64,000 bases of DNA, taken from NCBI GenBank assembly GCA_041394725.1, contig JAWKHR010000007.1:133025-197024 (forward strand). Reading direction: 5' to 3'. This DNA is from JAWKHR01 sp041394725. GTDB taxonomy: Bacteria; Acidobacteriota; Vicinamibacteria; Vicinamibacterales; SCN-69-37. Each line of letters begins with the position of its first letter. The first letter of the stretch is position 1. Shown here piece after piece: positions 6,611-14,966 of this stretch. Below the pieces are notes generated by a model. That model saw nothing but the letters and a program-made list of their open reading frames with translations. It made no database searches and was not told the DNA's origin. Made by a program: the position numbers and the translations under genes.

Positions 6611-9271
6611 CGAAGCGCGGACGCCGGATCGGCGTGGATGACCCGCCGCGCCGAGAGCCGAACGGCGATCAGGCCCGTCGAGAGCAGGACGAGGGTCGCC
6701 ACCCCGTAGGCCGCCGGATCGCGGGCGCCGACGCCGTACAGCACGCCTTCCACGATCCGACTGCCGATCCACGCAGCGCCCAGGCCGACCGCCAGACCCG
6801 CCACGACCGGCCGCATCGACTCGCGCAGGATGTCGCGCGTCACCTGACCGGCGCTGGCGCCGATGGCGAGGCGGATGCTCATCTCGCGACGCCGCAGCCG
6901 GACGACGAACGCGGTGACCGCGTAGAGCCCGGACGCGGCCAGGATCAACGCGAACGCGCCGAAGCCCGCCGAGAGGACCGCGAGCCGGCGCGGGCCGGTG
7001 CGCTCGCGCGCGACGCGATCCGCGGGCAGCACCGTCGTCACCCTGACGTCCGGCTGCAGGCCCTGCAGCGCGGCCACGAGCGGGCCGGTGACCATGCGCG
7101 GGTCGGCGGATCGCACCGCCAGGTTCGTGAGCGCGTAGCTCAGGACCGGCACGCACACGGTCGGCGCGAGGTCGTCGCTGAGTTCCGTCAGAGTCGTGTC
7201 GCTCACGACGCCGATGATGCGGAAGCCGGCGAGGCGTGAGGTCGGAGCGGTCGCGCCGAGCGTCATCCCGATGGCCGCGGCCGTTCCGCCGAGGCGGCGC
7301 GCGGCCGACTGGCTGACCACCGCGATCGGCGCGCCGGCGTCGAACTCCACCCTCGAGTAGGTCCGGCCCTGCAGCACCCGAAGTCCGACGGTGGCGAAGA
7401 ACGCCTCGTCGGCGGCCGTGAACTGGAGCCGGTCCGGGTCGTCCGGGTCGGCATGAACCTCGATCCGCCGAATGGCGGAAACGTCACCAGCGCGGCGCGC
7501 TCGACGCCGGGAGCGTCCGGACCCGCCCGAGGGCGGCCGTCCAGTAGTCGCGCGCCCGGACCTCGTCGGCGGCGGACGGACGAGGACCGGCCGGCCTGGC
7601 CGAGACGTAGACCAGCCGATCGACGTCGAATCCCGGATCGAGCCGCGTGACGTGGAGCAGGGTCCGCGCGAACAGCGCGGCCAGGACGAGCAGGACGAGC
7701 GACGCGGCCGCCTGGACGCCGACCAGCACCGAGCGCATCCCACTCGTCCGCCGGCCGGTGGTGACGGCGGGGCCCGCGGCCGTCAGCGGCTGCGACACGC
7801 TCCCGCGCACGGCGTGCCGCGCCGGCGCCAGGGCCGCGCCGATCCCGACGAGCAGCGCCGCCGCGGCAAGGAAGAAGAGGACCCGCCGATCGATCGCGAC
7901 ATCCGCGTCGGGCATGCCGGCGAGCACCGCCATGGCCGGCGCGCTCCGGGCGGCCACCAGCGCTCCCGCAACCGTGGCGCACGTCGTGAGCGTCAGGCTC
8001 TCGACGACCATCTGCCGGACGATGCGACCGATGCCGGCACCGAGCGCGAGCCGCACGCCGATCTCCCGGTCGCGCGTCGTCGCGCCCGCGAGCAGCAGGT
8101 TCGAGACGTTGGCGCAGGCCAGGCCGAGAACAATGGCGACGAGGCCCATGACGACGAGGACGATCCGCTGCTCACGCGCGATCTCGGCGGCTGACTTCAC
8201 CGGGCCCTGCTCGACGGCCGTCGCCGGCGGGTCACCGGGGTATCCGCCAGGCGAGGCCTCGCGAACCAGGGCCGTGAGCTCGGCGTCGGCCGCGGTGGCG
8301 GAGGTTCCCGGATGCAGGTGTCCGTAGCCGGCCAGCCGGGGCGTCGAACTCGCCTGGGGCGTCGATGCGGCCAGCACGTCGAACCACGAGAACGGCACCC
8401 AGACGTCGGGGGTGCCGTCAGACGGATCCACGTAGTCGCGCGCGGCGACGCCGACGATCCGGACGGGCGTTCCGGCGACGCGAATCTGCCGGCCGACGGC
8501 GCTCCGATCGCCGCCGAGGGCGCGCCGCCAGAACCGGTGGCTGACGACCGCCGCGGGCGCCGCGTCGGGCTGTGCGTCGGCAGGGTCGAGCAGGCGTCCA
8601 GCGGCCGGTGGCGGTGCGAACGTCTGGAGATACCCGTCGGTGACGAAGGCGACGGAGGCGGGGGCGCCGTCGCCGTCGCCCTCCCCGGCACCGGCCGCCG
8701 GAGCCGGGGCGACCGGAAGCAGCGCGGCGCGGGACAGCGCGCCCTCGAGCGTCACCGTCTTCGCCAGCCGGCGCAGCGCGAGGAACTCGGCGGGGCGCCA
8801 GGTCCTGGCGGCGCCGTTCTCGTGAAGGCGCCAGACCCAGACGATGGACGCGTCCGCCGCGAGGTACTCGCGCAGGAAGGTCGCGTTCAGCACGCTGAAG
8901 ACCGCCGTGCCCGCGCCGATCGCGAGGCTCAGGCTGATCAGAGCCGGAACGGTGAGCGACGGGTATCGTCGCAGCCAGCGGAACGCATGGCGCGCGTCGC
9001 CGAGCCACGACGAGCCTGGCCATCCCCGCTCGGCGGACGCCACGGCCATCGCGCCGGGTGACGCGACCCGCCGGCGTCGCCAGGTCACGCTCCACAGGTC
9101 GCCCGCGAGGCGCCACCAGGCGTAGATGGCGCCGCGATCGCGGCGGCGCGATGCGAAGAGCTCGGCGACGTCGGCCTCGAGATCGGTGGACGCGGAATCC
9201 CGCGAGAGGAGCCGCATGAACAGGCGGGCCGGGCGGGGGAGTCGCGGGTCGCGGTGAGGCGCGGGCGTCAT
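6611..9271 (-). pseudogene. ADOP-type ABC permease, frameshifted
   Basis: A second duplicated orphan permease. The intact first part (9271 to about 7500) has the prefix domain, a first helix (LTVPALISLSLAIGAGTAVFSV), a MacB core and FtsX helices. Homology then switches reading frame twice within about 60 bases near 7460-7515, from LGRVRTLP through GVERAALVTFPPFGG to IEVHADPDDPDRL. It continues to a normal family ending (HADPASALRE) at 6611. There the palindromic element begins and no stop codon follows for more than a kilobase. The paired frameshifts may be assembly indels, while the lost stop is due to the element. The gene begins with a 4-base overlap with its PadR gene, so the two form a regulated pair. 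Confidence 0.85.
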
Positions 9272-9591
9272 CGTTCCGTCGCCTCGATGGCCTGCCAGAT
9301 CCGGTCGCGCATCGTACGCAGGCGTTCGAGCGTCCGGCGCCCGGCTGGCGTGACGTCGTAAAGGCGCTTGCGCTTGCCGCCGCGCACGGGCGTGGCGTCA
9401 CCGCGCACGGACTTGACCAGGCCCTTGTCCTCCAGCCGGTCGAGGGCGGTGTACACCGCGCCGATCGACGCGTTGCGGCCCGTCATCCGCTCGACGAACT
9501 GCTGCACCGGGACGCCGTAGGTCTCCGGGCCGAGCGCGCGGACCGCCAGGAGCGTCAGTTCCTCGAACTCACCGACGTTGTCGCCCCGCAT
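9268..9591 (-). CDS. PadR family transcriptional regulator
   Basis: A 107-residue PadR-type winged-helix protein. It has FEELTLLAVRAL at the N-terminus, ASIGAVYTALDRLEDKGLV in the recognition region and KRKRLYDVTPAGRRTL in the wing. This branch (GAVYTALDRL) is the one often found just ahead of acidobacterial permeases. Its stop overlaps the permease start by four bases (ATGA), giving translational coupling. It is transcribed from a good sigma-70 promoter directly upstream. The effector is unknown. Confidence 0.92.
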   Translation of the reverse strand: MRGDNVGEFEELTLLAVRALGPETYGVPVQQFVERMTGRNASIGAVYTALDRLEDKGLVKSVRGDATPVRGGKRKRLYDVTPAGRRTLERLRTMRDRIWQAIEATER

Positions 9592-9597
9592 GGGCGG

Positions 9598-9627
9598 AGC
9601 ATACGCCCATTTATTACTATTTGTCTA
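9598..9627 (-). promoter_or_regulatory. Promoter of padR-permease pair
   Basis: Reading the minus strand, TAGACA (9622-9627) is followed by an 18-base AT-rich spacer and TATGCT (9598-9603), seven bases before the ATG at 9591. This implies a very short leader or an almost leaderless transcript. The AT-rich spacer stands out from the surrounding GC-rich DNA. Confidence 0.6.
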
Positions 9628-9654
9628 GATTAACCGGCCCCGGGAACCGCGTGC

Positions 9655-11673
9655 TCAACGCACCGCGATCCCCACCTCCCGGCTTGTCGCAAGGCCCGCA
9701 CCTGCCACCGTGACGCGCAGGCGATAGGCGCCGGGCCCGACGCCCGAGAGCGGCACCGTCGCGTCGATCGTCGGCTTGCGTTCGCCGGACACCGGCGCCG
9801 CGACCGAGTAGACGGGCGTATCCGCCTCGTCGAGGAGTTCGACTCGCCCGACCAGCGCCCCGCCGCCCGCCGGCGTCTGCCGGAGCGGGGCAATCAGGCG
9901 TACGGTCTCACCCGTGCGGAACACGCGGTCGAAGAGCGGCGCCACGACCGGCAGGCCCGGATCGAGCAGCGTCGCCGCTGCCGGACGCGGCCCCGTCCCG
10001 GCCCAGGCGAGCAGCGGCCCGCCCAGGCTGAGGGGCGCGTCCCCGTCGTCGGGCACGTCGGTGGTCAGGTAGACACTGCCGCTGCCGAGCTTCGCGCTCT
10101 CCACGGAGACGCGCAGCTGATACGTGCCCGGCTTCAGGTCGATGTCGCGGACGATCTGGAAGCCGACCGTCTCGCCCGTTCCCGCCGCCGCGGGCTGGAT
10201 CGATACGTGGCGGTCGAAGTGAAACGCCTTCTCGACCCGGGACGAGTCGGTGTCCACCGCCACGAGTGTGACTCTCACGTCGTCGGTGAGCGTGCCATCG
10301 TCGGCCGCAAGCGACGCGCGAGGTCCTTCGACCTCGATCCCGACCAGCTCTCGCGGCCGCCCGTCATCGGTGACGAACGGCGTGGCCATCAGGCGCAGGG
10401 CCACGCCGCTCACGGGCATCACGCCAGTGATCGTCGGCAGCACCGACGACGACCGGCCATGCGGGCGCACGCCCTCGAGCTGGAAGCCGCGACGAAATCG
10501 CAGCACCGCGCCCGGGCGATCGACCGAGACCGAGAGCTCGTGGAATCCGGACTGCTCCGAGGCCAGCGGCGGGAAGCCGATCAGGTAGTAGTGGTCGAAA
10601 TCATCGACCAGCCGGCGCACGCCGCCCTCGAGATCGTCGGTGTTGGTCACCGCGAACCCGCCCGTCGCGCCGGCCACCGCGACCAGGTTCTCCTGCGAGA
10701 GCACGACGGGGTCGAAGAAGCGCAGAACCCAGGGAAACCGCATCGGGGACGCCGCCACTTCGCGCGCCGGTTCGAGGATCGGGTCCATCTGCGGCGTCGT
10801 CGGCGGGTCGTGGAGCTGCCCCATCACGAAGGGCGACGGAAAGTGGCTCAGGCTGTAGCCCTCGGCGCCGCGCGGATCCAGGCCGTAGAACGCGATGTTG
10901 GCGCGCCGCATGACGTCCACCATCTCCACGGCCGCGCGCTCGAGCGGAAAGTCGTCGCGATAGGCCATCGAGTCCACGGCGCCCTTCACGTCGGCGCCGC
11001 AGTAGGGCGAGACGCCGACGAGCGCCTTGCGCTGCGCGGTGAGCGGCGCCAGCATCCGCGCCGCCTGCTCGAACACGGTGAACGCGCAGGTGCCGGTGAC
11101 GACACGCGAGCGACGCGGGACGCGGGCCGTGCCGGCCGGTCGCCGGCGATCGATGCCGGCCAGCAGCCGCGGGCGGTCCTCGGTCAGCTCCACGCCGGGG
11201 CGGCCGCTCGTCCAGAGCAGGCCGATCCGGATGTCGGCGCCGAGCTGATCGATGACGCGCCGCGCCAGCGCCTTCGCCTGCTCCTGTTCTTTGGCCGGCA
11301 CCTGGTCGTCGACGACGAGGACGACCAGGGTCGCGTCGCGGGTGGACTGGTTGTCGGACACGTCGCGCGGCAGTCGCAGAAGGAGCCGCTGCTCGGGGTG
11401 GTGCTCGACGCCGTGCGCGACCTCCTGGAACGTCGTGATGGTGTGGCCGGCGATCTGGAAATCTCCGGCCGTCAGGCCGCGGATCGGCTGGCCGGCCTCA
11501 TCCGTCACCGAAACATCCAGCTCGACGATGTCGGTGGTACTGCGGAAGGTGGGGGGCGTCGGGCGCTGCGTCTGGTTCTGGGGCGCCCAGGCGCGCGCGG
11601 TGACGACGCTGGCGGCGGCGACCGCCAGCACGGACAGCTTCGACCGGGCCGGAACCGGAAGCAGATGCCTCAT
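9655..11673 (-). CDS. Acidobacterial VWFA-related domain protein
   Basis: A 672-residue exported protein. A hydrophobic N-terminal segment (LSVLAVAAASVVTARAWA) acts as signal peptide. It is followed by the motif typical of this family, FRSTTDIVELDVSVTDEAGQ...GLTAGDF, then a von Willebrand A-like domain with VVLVVDD near its start. The C-terminal 300 residues look like beta-rich domains (RLRVTVAGAGLATSREVG at the end). The start is set at the ATG overlapping the previous stop as TGATG at 11671-11675; an ATG nine bases upstream is also possible. It is the last of three adjacent minus-strand genes for secreted proteins. No enzymatic role can be given, and members of the family are poorly characterised. 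Confidence 0.85.
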   Translation of the reverse strand: MRHLLPVPARSKLSVLAVAAASVVTARAWAPQNQTQRPTPPTFRSTTDIVELDVSVTDEAGQPIRGLTAGDFQIAGHTITTFQEVAHGVEHHPEQRLLLRLPRDVSDNQSTRDATLVVLVVDDQVPAKEQEQAKALARRVIDQLGADIRIGLLWTSGRPGVELTEDRPRLLAGIDRRRPAGTARVPRRSRVVTGTCAFTVFEQAARMLAPLTAQRKALVGVSPYCGADVKGAVDSMAYRDDFPLERAAVEMVDVMRRANIAFYGLDPRGAEGYSLSHFPSPFVMGQLHDPPTTPQMDPILEPAREVAASPMRFPWVLRFFDPVVLSQENLVAVAGATGGFAVTNTDDLEGGVRRLVDDFDHYYLIGFPPLASEQSGFHELSVSVDRPGAVLRFRRGFQLEGVRPHGRSSSVLPTITGVMPVSGVALRLMATPFVTDDGRPRELVGIEVEGPRASLAADDGTLTDDVRVTLVAVDTDSSRVEKAFHFDRHVSIQPAAAGTGETVGFQIVRDIDLKPGTYQLRVSVESAKLGSGSVYLTTDVPDDGDAPLSLGGPLLAWAGTGPRPAAATLLDPGLPVVAPLFDRVFRTGETVRLIAPLRQTPAGGGALVGRVELLDEADTPVYSVAAPVSGERKPTIDATVPLSGVGPGAYRLRVTVAGAGLATSREVGIAVR

Positions 11674-13703
11674 CAGGGCCATAGCGCCGTCACCAGTTCA
11701 GAGAGCACTCGGAAATCCGCACGCCAGTATGCCTGCCAGGCCGGGTCCGAGCCCCCGGCGTTCGCCGGCTGCGTCGCGACGAGATCGCGCCAGCCGGCGA
11801 GGGTGGTCTCGCGGGGCTCGACGCCCGCGAGCGCAGCGTCCGCGTCCGCATCGCGCCCAAGGCGTCGCAGCAGCCAGGACTTGCGGATCCGCGCCTCGTC
11901 CGAGACCGCGGAGGCTGCGGGCACGGCGTCGTAGTAGCCGATCAGCTGCGCCACGGCGGTCTCGCCGAGCGCGCGGCCGCCCGAGTCCGGCGGCACCGCG
12001 GTCAGCTGGTCCGCGAGCACCGCCCGCGCCAGCAGCAGCCGTGCGTCGTCCGGGAAGCGCGCGAGCGCCGCGCGGATCCGCGGCAGCGTCTCGGCCGGGC
12101 GCATCGCACCCTCGAGCACGGCGGCCTCGGCGAGGAGCCAGTCGCGCTCGTAGTCGTCGAGGCCGAGCGGCGACCGCACCAGCCGTTCGTACCGGCCGAG
12201 CAGGTCCACGCCGAGCATCCGGACCCGATCCGAACCGGACTCTGCCGCCGCGCCGGCGAGCATGAGCGCGAGGACGAACTCGCGCCGCGGCTCGCTCGGC
12301 CAGAGGTTGCCTGCGTCGCGGAAGGCGAGGATCAGCGCGGCGAGGCGATCGGGATCGACGGCCGCCTCGGCGACGACCGCGCGGGCCGCGTCGAGCGTTC
12401 CGGGGCTCGCCGCGGCGACGAGTGCGTCGAGCGATCCGGGGAGGCGCGCCGTCGCCGTCGCTGGCGCCGGTGCGGCAGGGGACGATGGCCGCGTCGAGGT
12501 CGGCGCCCCGGCGTCCACCGGTTGGGCGGCGGCGCCGGAGGCGCTCTTCGCGCCGGGCGCCTCCGCCTCGACGAGATACCCGCGCCGCGGCCGCACGTCC
12601 AGGCCGCGGTGATCCGGTACCGTGACGGTGACGTCGTGCCAGCCGACGCGCTCGACGCCCTCCGGCCGGTAGCGCAGCACGACGTTGCGCCGGAAGTCCG
12701 CGTAGACCTTGTCGAAGATGACCGACGCGTTCCGGTTCACGAAGATGCCCGGCGGGTAGAGGCCGCCGCCGGTCAGCTCGGTCGCTTCCTTCACGGCGTC
12801 GAACGCGTAGATCGTCCGCGGCAGCGGCGGCGCCTTGTGCGGCATCCACGGCTGGCCGCGCGGCCGCTGGCGAAGCAGCGCGCCCGGTCCGCCGCACGCG
12901 TGGCACGGCAGCAGGTTGACGTGACGGGCGAGCTTCTCGTACGACGCGATCCACGGCGGCGGCTCGCCCGGCGGCTCCCGGGCCTGATCGTCGATCGACA
13001 GCGTGATCCACGAGACCACGAGGGTGGCGTTCGACTGGCGCGCGACCTCGAGCACGGTGTCCACGTCCACCGTGCTCCTCGTGTCGATCGAGTCGGTGAG
13101 CGCGATGACCAGGTGGCGGCGATCCGGGTCGGGTTCGCGGACCAGCGCGGCCACCAGCGCGTCGTTGATCGACGTGAGCCCCTGGCTGGCCGGCTGGGGA
13201 AGGGCCTCGACCCGACCGGGTGGCCCGAACGGGACGAGCACGGTGACGTAGTCGCCGACGCCGAGCACTTCCAGCCGATCGCCCGGGCGCACCATGCCCG
13301 CAATCCGCCGCACCTGCTCGTGGACGTCGCTGGCGTAGTTCTCGAGCGCCCGGCTGGTCTCGACGATGACGCTCACGTCCACCGGCAGCGACTCGCTGTC
13401 GATCATCTCCACCGACTGCGCCACGCCGTTGTCGGTGAGCACGAAGTCGGCCGCGGTGAGGCCGGCCACGGTGTCGGCGTCGCCCTTGACGAAGACGGGA
13501 ATCGTGACGAGGTCGGTCGTCGCGCGGAAAACCGCGCGCGGCGTCTGTGGCGCGGGCGGTGCCTGGCCCTGCGCCTGGCGTGCTACCCGCTCCGGGGACC
13601 GTGCGTGATCTGGCTCGCGGCCTGGCCCCTGGCCGAGCGTCGGCGCGACGGCGGCAGCGAACATCGCGGCCGAGACGACGAGTGCCCTGGTCCGGGGCCT
13701 CAT
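11673..13703 (-). CDS. VWFA-related protein with helical repeat C-terminus
   Basis: A 676-residue exported protein with a signal peptide (LVVSAAMFAAAVAPTLGQG) and the same FRATTDLVTIPVFVKG...GLTAADF opening as its neighbour, so the pair are paralogues. The A-domain carries DVSVIVETSRAL where the metal site would start. Serine-rich coordination is not intact, so classical metal binding is doubtful. From about residue 400 it becomes helical and alanine-rich, like tetratricopeptide-type repeats. The stop overlaps the next gene's start, and its own start overlaps the stop of the upstream TPR-like gene (ATGA), so the three genes are coupled. Function is unknown. Confidence 0.83.
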   Translation of the reverse strand: MRPRTRALVVSAAMFAAAVAPTLGQGPGREPDHARSPERVARQAQGQAPPAPQTPRAVFRATTDLVTIPVFVKGDADTVAGLTAADFVLTDNGVAQSVEMIDSESLPVDVSVIVETSRALENYASDVHEQVRRIAGMVRPGDRLEVLGVGDYVTVLVPFGPPGRVEALPQPASQGLTSINDALVAALVREPDPDRRHLVIALTDSIDTRSTVDVDTVLEVARQSNATLVVSWITLSIDDQAREPPGEPPPWIASYEKLARHVNLLPCHACGGPGALLRQRPRGQPWMPHKAPPLPRTIYAFDAVKEATELTGGGLYPPGIFVNRNASVIFDKVYADFRRNVVLRYRPEGVERVGWHDVTVTVPDHRGLDVRPRRGYLVEAEAPGAKSASGAAAQPVDAGAPTSTRPSSPAAPAPATATARLPGSLDALVAAASPGTLDAARAVVAEAAVDPDRLAALILAFRDAGNLWPSEPRREFVLALMLAGAAAESGSDRVRMLGVDLLGRYERLVRSPLGLDDYERDWLLAEAAVLEGAMRPAETLPRIRAALARFPDDARLLLARAVLADQLTAVPPDSGGRALGETAVAQLIGYYDAVPAASAVSDEARIRKSWLLRRLGRDADADAALAGVEPRETTLAGWRDLVATQPANAGGSDPAWQAYWRADFRVLSELVTALWP

Positions 13704-14872
13704 CGTGCCGTCTCCGCCGGCGCGGGCGCGATCTCCCGGTGCAGCCGGTCGATGAGCTCAGGCCAGAAGCGTGCGTCCGCCAGGCCATAGGCGCGCCACG
13801 GGTCCGGCACCGGCGTGCCAGGTGTCAGGGCGCGATCGACGACGACGGCGGCGTCGATGCGATGCCCCTGCTGCGCGAGGAGCGCCGCGAGCGCGAACGA
13901 GGCCGACTGCGCACCGGGAATCGCGTCGAGCGCGCCACGATACGCCCCGACGGCTTCGTCCCGGCGCTCGGCGTTCTCGAGCGCGAGCCCGCGGAAGTAC
14001 CGCGCGAGATACACGACCCAGGGCTCGCGCGTCTGGCGTTCGGCCGCGTCGAACAGTGCCAGCGCCGGCCGTACGGTCTTGTTCCGAAGGCGCATCAGCC
14101 CCAGGCGCACGCTCGCCTCGCCGCCGACCTGCGCATCGTCCTGGAGCGACTCGAAGATCTTCTCCGCCTCGCGCGAGCCGGACTGGCGAGTCGGGAACAG
14201 CCGCCACTCCGCGGCGATGCCCTGCGCGAGGGCGAACCGCCGCTCGTGCGGAAAGCGCTCGGCCGCATGCTCGAGGTGCAGGATCTCGTCCTTCGGGTTC
14301 GCGCGGGCTTCCCAGGGGCTGCCGATGAGGAACTCGAAGTCGCCGACGCGATCCACGAGCGCGATCGACGCCAGGTGCCAGACGCGTTCGATGGGACGCG
14401 GTTCTGGCGACGACTGCCGCAGGAGCGCGCAGCCCCACTCGACGAGCTTCGCGGGGGCGTGCCAGTAGATGTTCTCGAGCCGAATCCAGTTCTGGACGAG
14501 CTTCCAGTCGTGGAATGACCCGGCGCGCCCGGCCTCGAGCGCGAAGGTGGCCGCCGCCAGCACGCGGCGCGGCCGGTCCGTGGCGCCGCCGGCGTCGAGC
14601 CACCCGGGCGCGGCCTTCTTCAGGTCCTTGAGTACTTCGTCGTAGTCGGTGTTCTCGTCGAAAGCCTTCGCCACGTCGTCGAAGTCGCCGGCCGCGTACC
14701 GCTCGAGCAGCTCGGGGATCGGGAGGCGGTCGGTGCGCGGGCGGGCGAGCGCGGGGCCGGCCAGGGTCGCGGCCAGGGCGAGGACGACCAGCCGGGTCGC
14801 GGGCGGCACCACGGCAGAAGCGTGCCCGAAAAGCCCGCGGGGCTTCAACGGACGGCCAGCAGGGGGTGGCAT
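13700..14872 (-). CDS. Exported TPR-like helical protein
   Basis: A hypothetical protein of about 390 residues. It starts best at the ATG at 14872 (MPPPAGRPLKPRG), which places a signal peptide (LVVLALAATLAGPALA) directly at the N-terminus. An ATG at 14950 would add 26 unlikely residues. The mature part begins IPELLERYAAGDFDDVAKAF and is made of helix pairs of tetratricopeptide character (for example FALAQGIAAEWRLFPTRQSG, then FESLQDDAQVGGEASVRLG). It is the first gene of the coupled trio with the two VWFA-related proteins, which suggests a shared periplasmic or envelope role. No catalytic motif is visible. Confidence 0.72.
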   Translation of the reverse strand: MPPPAGRPLKPRGLFGHASAVVPPATRLVVLALAATLAGPALARPRTDRLPIPELLERYAAGDFDDVAKAFDENTDYDEVLKDLKKAAPGWLDAGGATDRPRRVLAAATFALEAGRAGSFHDWKLVQNWIRLENIYWHAPAKLVEWGCALLRQSSPEPRPIERVWHLASIALVDRVGDFEFLIGSPWEARANPKDEILHLEHAAERFPHERRFALAQGIAAEWRLFPTRQSGSREAEKIFESLQDDAQVGGEASVRLGLMRLRNKTVRPALALFDAAERQTREPWVVYLARYFRGLALENAERRDEAVGAYRGALDAIPGAQSASFALAALLAQQGHRIDAAVVVDRALTPGTPVPDPWRAYGLADARFWPELIDRLHREIAPAPAETAR

Positions 14873-14966
14873 GGTCCTGGCGGTCAGACGCTCGGGAGGC
14901 GTTCCTGGTTTTCGCCAATCGACGCCTGTGCCTTCGAGCCGGCCGCCCACGGACGTGTTTTGCGGT

